From Streptomyces violaceoruber (GTDB taxonomy: Bacteria; Actinomycetota; Actinomycetes; Streptomycetales; Streptomycetaceae), in contig JODI01000107.1 of the NCBI GenBank assembly GCA_000720805.1, positions 1 to 23,690 on the forward strand: a stretch of DNA of 23,690 nt, read 5' to 3'. Each line of letters begins with the position of its first letter. Positions within the stretch are counted from its first letter, which is position 1. Position numbers and translations under genes: made by a program. The notes under the pieces are model-generated. The model was not told the origin of the DNA. It did no database searches and saw nothing but the letters and a program-made list of their open reading frames with translations. Positions 22,372 through 23,690 of the stretch are shown here, piece by piece.

Positions 22372-23199
22372 CTACCGGGACGCGGGGGCCGTTCGTGACA
22401 CCCGCAGTTCCGTGAGGTACCGCTTGGTGATCCGGCCTCCGTACCGCGTGTCGATCAGCCCGGCTATGCACTCCAGCAGTCCTTCCCTGGCCTCCGACGG
22501 CAGGGCCCGGTGGCCGGAGTAGGTCTGCAGCACTTCCAGGTACTCCGCCGTGGTGTACGTCAGGTCCCACTCGTGACGCCGGAAGACGACGGGGTCGAAC
22601 CGGCCGCTGCGTGCGGCCTCGTCCGCGTGATCCGAGGTGTCGACGTCGTCTGCTGCGGGAGGTCGCAGCCCCGGCGGGGTGGCGGGATCGAAACGCTCGT
22701 AGCAGCCCTGGACCTCGACGAAGAACTCTTCGCTGCCGCCCGCGACATGCTGGGTGGCGACCACGGCGAGGGCGCCACCGGGCCGCAGCGCGTCAGCGGC
22801 TTTCGTCATCCGCACCGCCGGATCGATCCAGTGGAACGCCGACGCTGCGAGGACGACGTCGAACGGCTCCTGAGGCAGTGGCCAGGTCTCGAAGTCCGCC
22901 GTCACGATCTCGACCGCCTCCGATCCGGCCAGGTTGCGCCGGGCGACGGCGGCCATGCCCGCGCCCATCTCGACGGCGGTGATCCGGCAACCGAGCCCGG
23001 CGAGCGGCAAGGTCGCCTTGCCGGTGCCCGCTCCCACCTCAAGCACACGGCAGCCGGGGCCGACGCCGGCCACTTCGATGAGGTCGTCGAACAACTCTGG
23101 CGGATATCCGGGCCGGGCCCGGTCGTACAGTTCCGCGTCCTCGTCGAAGGTCCGACTCAGGAGGACACGGCGCGTTTCGTCAGGTGTGTCGTCACGCAT
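22372..23199 (-). CDS. Class I SAM-dependent methyltransferase
   Basis: This 275-residue methyltransferase is of the small-molecule/type 11 kind. Motif I is VLEVGAGTGKAT (52-63), with the acidic residue ending strand 2 in AVEMGAGM (about 75-82). FDVVLAASAFHWID (about 113-126) is motif IV, and LRPGGALAVV follows at about 138-147. The N-terminal FDEDAELYDRARPGYPPELFDDL matches methyltransferases annotated near ubiquinone/menaquinone or unknown acceptors; the substrate is not deducible. The ATG has no good ribosome site. A TAAAGT box (minus strand, 23211-23206) ends 6 nt before the ATG, so the mRNA may be leaderless. It lies just downstream of the tRNA terminator. Confidence 0.92.
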   Translation of the reverse strand: MRDDTPDETRRVLLSRTFDEDAELYDRARPGYPPELFDDLIEVAGVGPGCRVLEVGAGTGKATLPLAGLGCRITAVEMGAGMAAVARRNLAGSEAVEIVTADFETWPLPQEPFDVVLAASAFHWIDPAVRMTKAADALRPGGALAVVATQHVAGGSEEFFVEVQGCYERFDPATPPGLRPPAADDVDTSDHADEAARSGRFDPVVFRRHEWDLTYTTAEYLEVLQTYSGHRALPSEAREGLLECIAGLIDTRYGGRITKRYLTELRVSRTAPASR

Positions 23200-23249
23200 G
23201 GCAGCACTTTAGGAGCTCGGGTCCGCACGAACGCCTCGGTCCGCGTACG

Positions 23250-23285
23250 AAAAACACCCCCACCGGAAGATTCCGGAGGGGGTGT
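23250..23285 (-). terminator. Rho-independent terminator of the tRNA Glu-Asp-Phe cluster
   Basis: ACACCCCC (23254-23261) pairs with GGGGGTGT (23278-23285), and inside it CCGGA pairs with TCCGG after one mismatch. On the minus strand it is followed by five T (plus-strand A run 23250-23254). It lies 21 nt downstream of tRNA-Phe. Confidence 0.92.
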
Positions 23286-23305
23286 CTGCCCGGAGAGGGC
23301 GGTTG

Positions 23306-23379
23306 TGGCTGGGGCCGGGGTCGAACCGGCGACCTATCGCTTTTCAGGCGATCGCTCGTACCAACTGAGCTACCCAGCC
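23306..23379 (-). tRNA. tRNA-Phe (anticodon GAA)
   Basis: The acceptor is GGCTGGG/CCCAGCC, the anticodon stem ATCGC/GCGAT with loop CTGAAAA (GAA), and the T-loop TTCGACC. The discriminator is A and no CCA is encoded. Last gene of the Glu-Asp-Phe cluster, with the terminator directly downstream. Confidence 0.97.
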
Positions 23380-23404
23380 ACGAGGTCTCACAAGGAAACC
23401 TCAG

Positions 23405-23479
23405 CGGTCCTGACGGGATTTGAACCCGCGGCCTCCACCTTGACAGGGTGGCGAGCACTCCAAACTGCTCCACAGGACC
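23405..23479 (-). tRNA. tRNA-Asp (anticodon GTC), copy 2
   Basis: Identical over its 75 nt to the copy at 17258-17332, with anticodon loop CTGTCAA (GTC) and acceptor GGTCCTG/CAGGACC. It lies between tRNA-Glu and tRNA-Phe with gaps of 37 and 25 nt, so the three are probably cut from one transcript. Confidence 0.97.
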
Positions 23480-23516
23480 TTGCTGTGTGTACGACAGTGT
23501 CGCACACGGTGTTGCG

Positions 23517-23589
23517 TGCCCCCAACGGGATTCGAACCCGTGCTACCGCCTTGAAAGGGCGGCGTCCTAGGCCGCTAGACGATGAGGGC
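23517..23589 (-). tRNA. tRNA-Glu (anticodon TTC)
   Basis: The acceptor is GCCCTCA/TGGGGGC (one G-T pair), the anticodon stem CCGCC/GGCGG with loop CTTTCAA (TTC), and the T-loop TTCGAAT. The discriminator is A and no CCA is encoded. First gene of the Glu-Asp-Phe cluster. Confidence 0.97.
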
Positions 23590-23633
23590 TATCGGCCCGC
23601 CTGGGCGCTTCGCAGCGCGTCGGGGACGTGTGA

Positions 23634-23663
23634 AGCATATGGGATGGCGGGAGGGATCGCCAA
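23634..23663 (-). promoter_or_regulatory. Candidate promoter of the tRNA cluster
   Basis: On the minus strand TTGGCG (23663-23658) and TATGCT (23639-23634) are spaced by 18 nt. This predicts a start near 23627, about 38 nt before tRNA-Glu. It is the best hexamer pair upstream of the cluster. Confidence 0.5.
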
Positions 23664-23690
23664 AACGGTTTACGGGGCGGGGGTCGATGG

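Noticed and set aside
1..23690. CRISPR array, insertion sequence or biosynthetic gene cluster
   Set aside because: No spaced direct repeats, transposase or pathway genes were found; the window is mostly conserved core genes.

Overview
This window looks like a chromosomal core segment of a Streptomyces. The evidence is the very high G+C, strong third-position G/C bias, frequent GTG starts with GGAGG-type ribosome sites, and a gene set and order that I recall from the S. coelicolor bldC/purine region (lsrL, purS-purQ-purL, purF-purM, DUF3073, vdh, bldC, hrpA). That synteny is from memory; no search was run. I see no phage, transposon, integrase or CRISPR array.

Left part (1-4525). A minus-strand operon encodes an ABC-2-type exporter (ATPase, permease) followed by a histidine kinase and a LuxR/NarL-type response regulator. 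The genes are linked by GTGA and ATGA start/stop overlaps or an 18-nt gap. Two identical tRNA-Gly(GCC) genes with near-identical terminators flank it. A third tRNA, tRNA-Gly(TCC), lies just upstream of the right-hand copy. It has an abnormal D-loop and T-loop and is the most intriguing object in the window.

Purine part (4651-12762). A small Lsr2-type nucleoid protein (LsrL) is divergent from purS-purQ-purL, whose genes overlap by 4 nt and encode the subunits of FGAM synthase. After a hairpin come two unrelated plus-strand genes: a mycothiol-dependent maleylpyruvate-isomerase-like protein and a META/HslJ-domain lipoprotein. Then come purF (PRPP amidotransferase) and purM (AIR synthetase). PurF makes phosphoribosylamine, PurSQL makes FGAM and PurM makes AIR, so the window covers steps 1, 4 and 5 of IMP synthesis.

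Middle part (12859-16981). DUF3073 (very acidic) converges on purM at a shared hairpin. Next are valine dehydrogenase (vdh), a divergent unrecognised conserved gene, and bldC, the 68-residue MerR-like developmental regulator. bldC has a long upstream region, a hairpin directly before its ribosome site and a structured 3' region ending in a strong terminator. A small CxxCHH protein (DUF6274 type) follows on the minus strand.

Right part (17258-23690). tRNA-Asp with tandem terminators, a 1322-residue DEAH helicase HrpA, a DUF899 thioredoxin-like protein and a class I methyltransferase are all on the minus strand. The window ends with a tRNA-Glu/tRNA-Asp/tRNA-Phe cluster that has a visible promoter and terminator.
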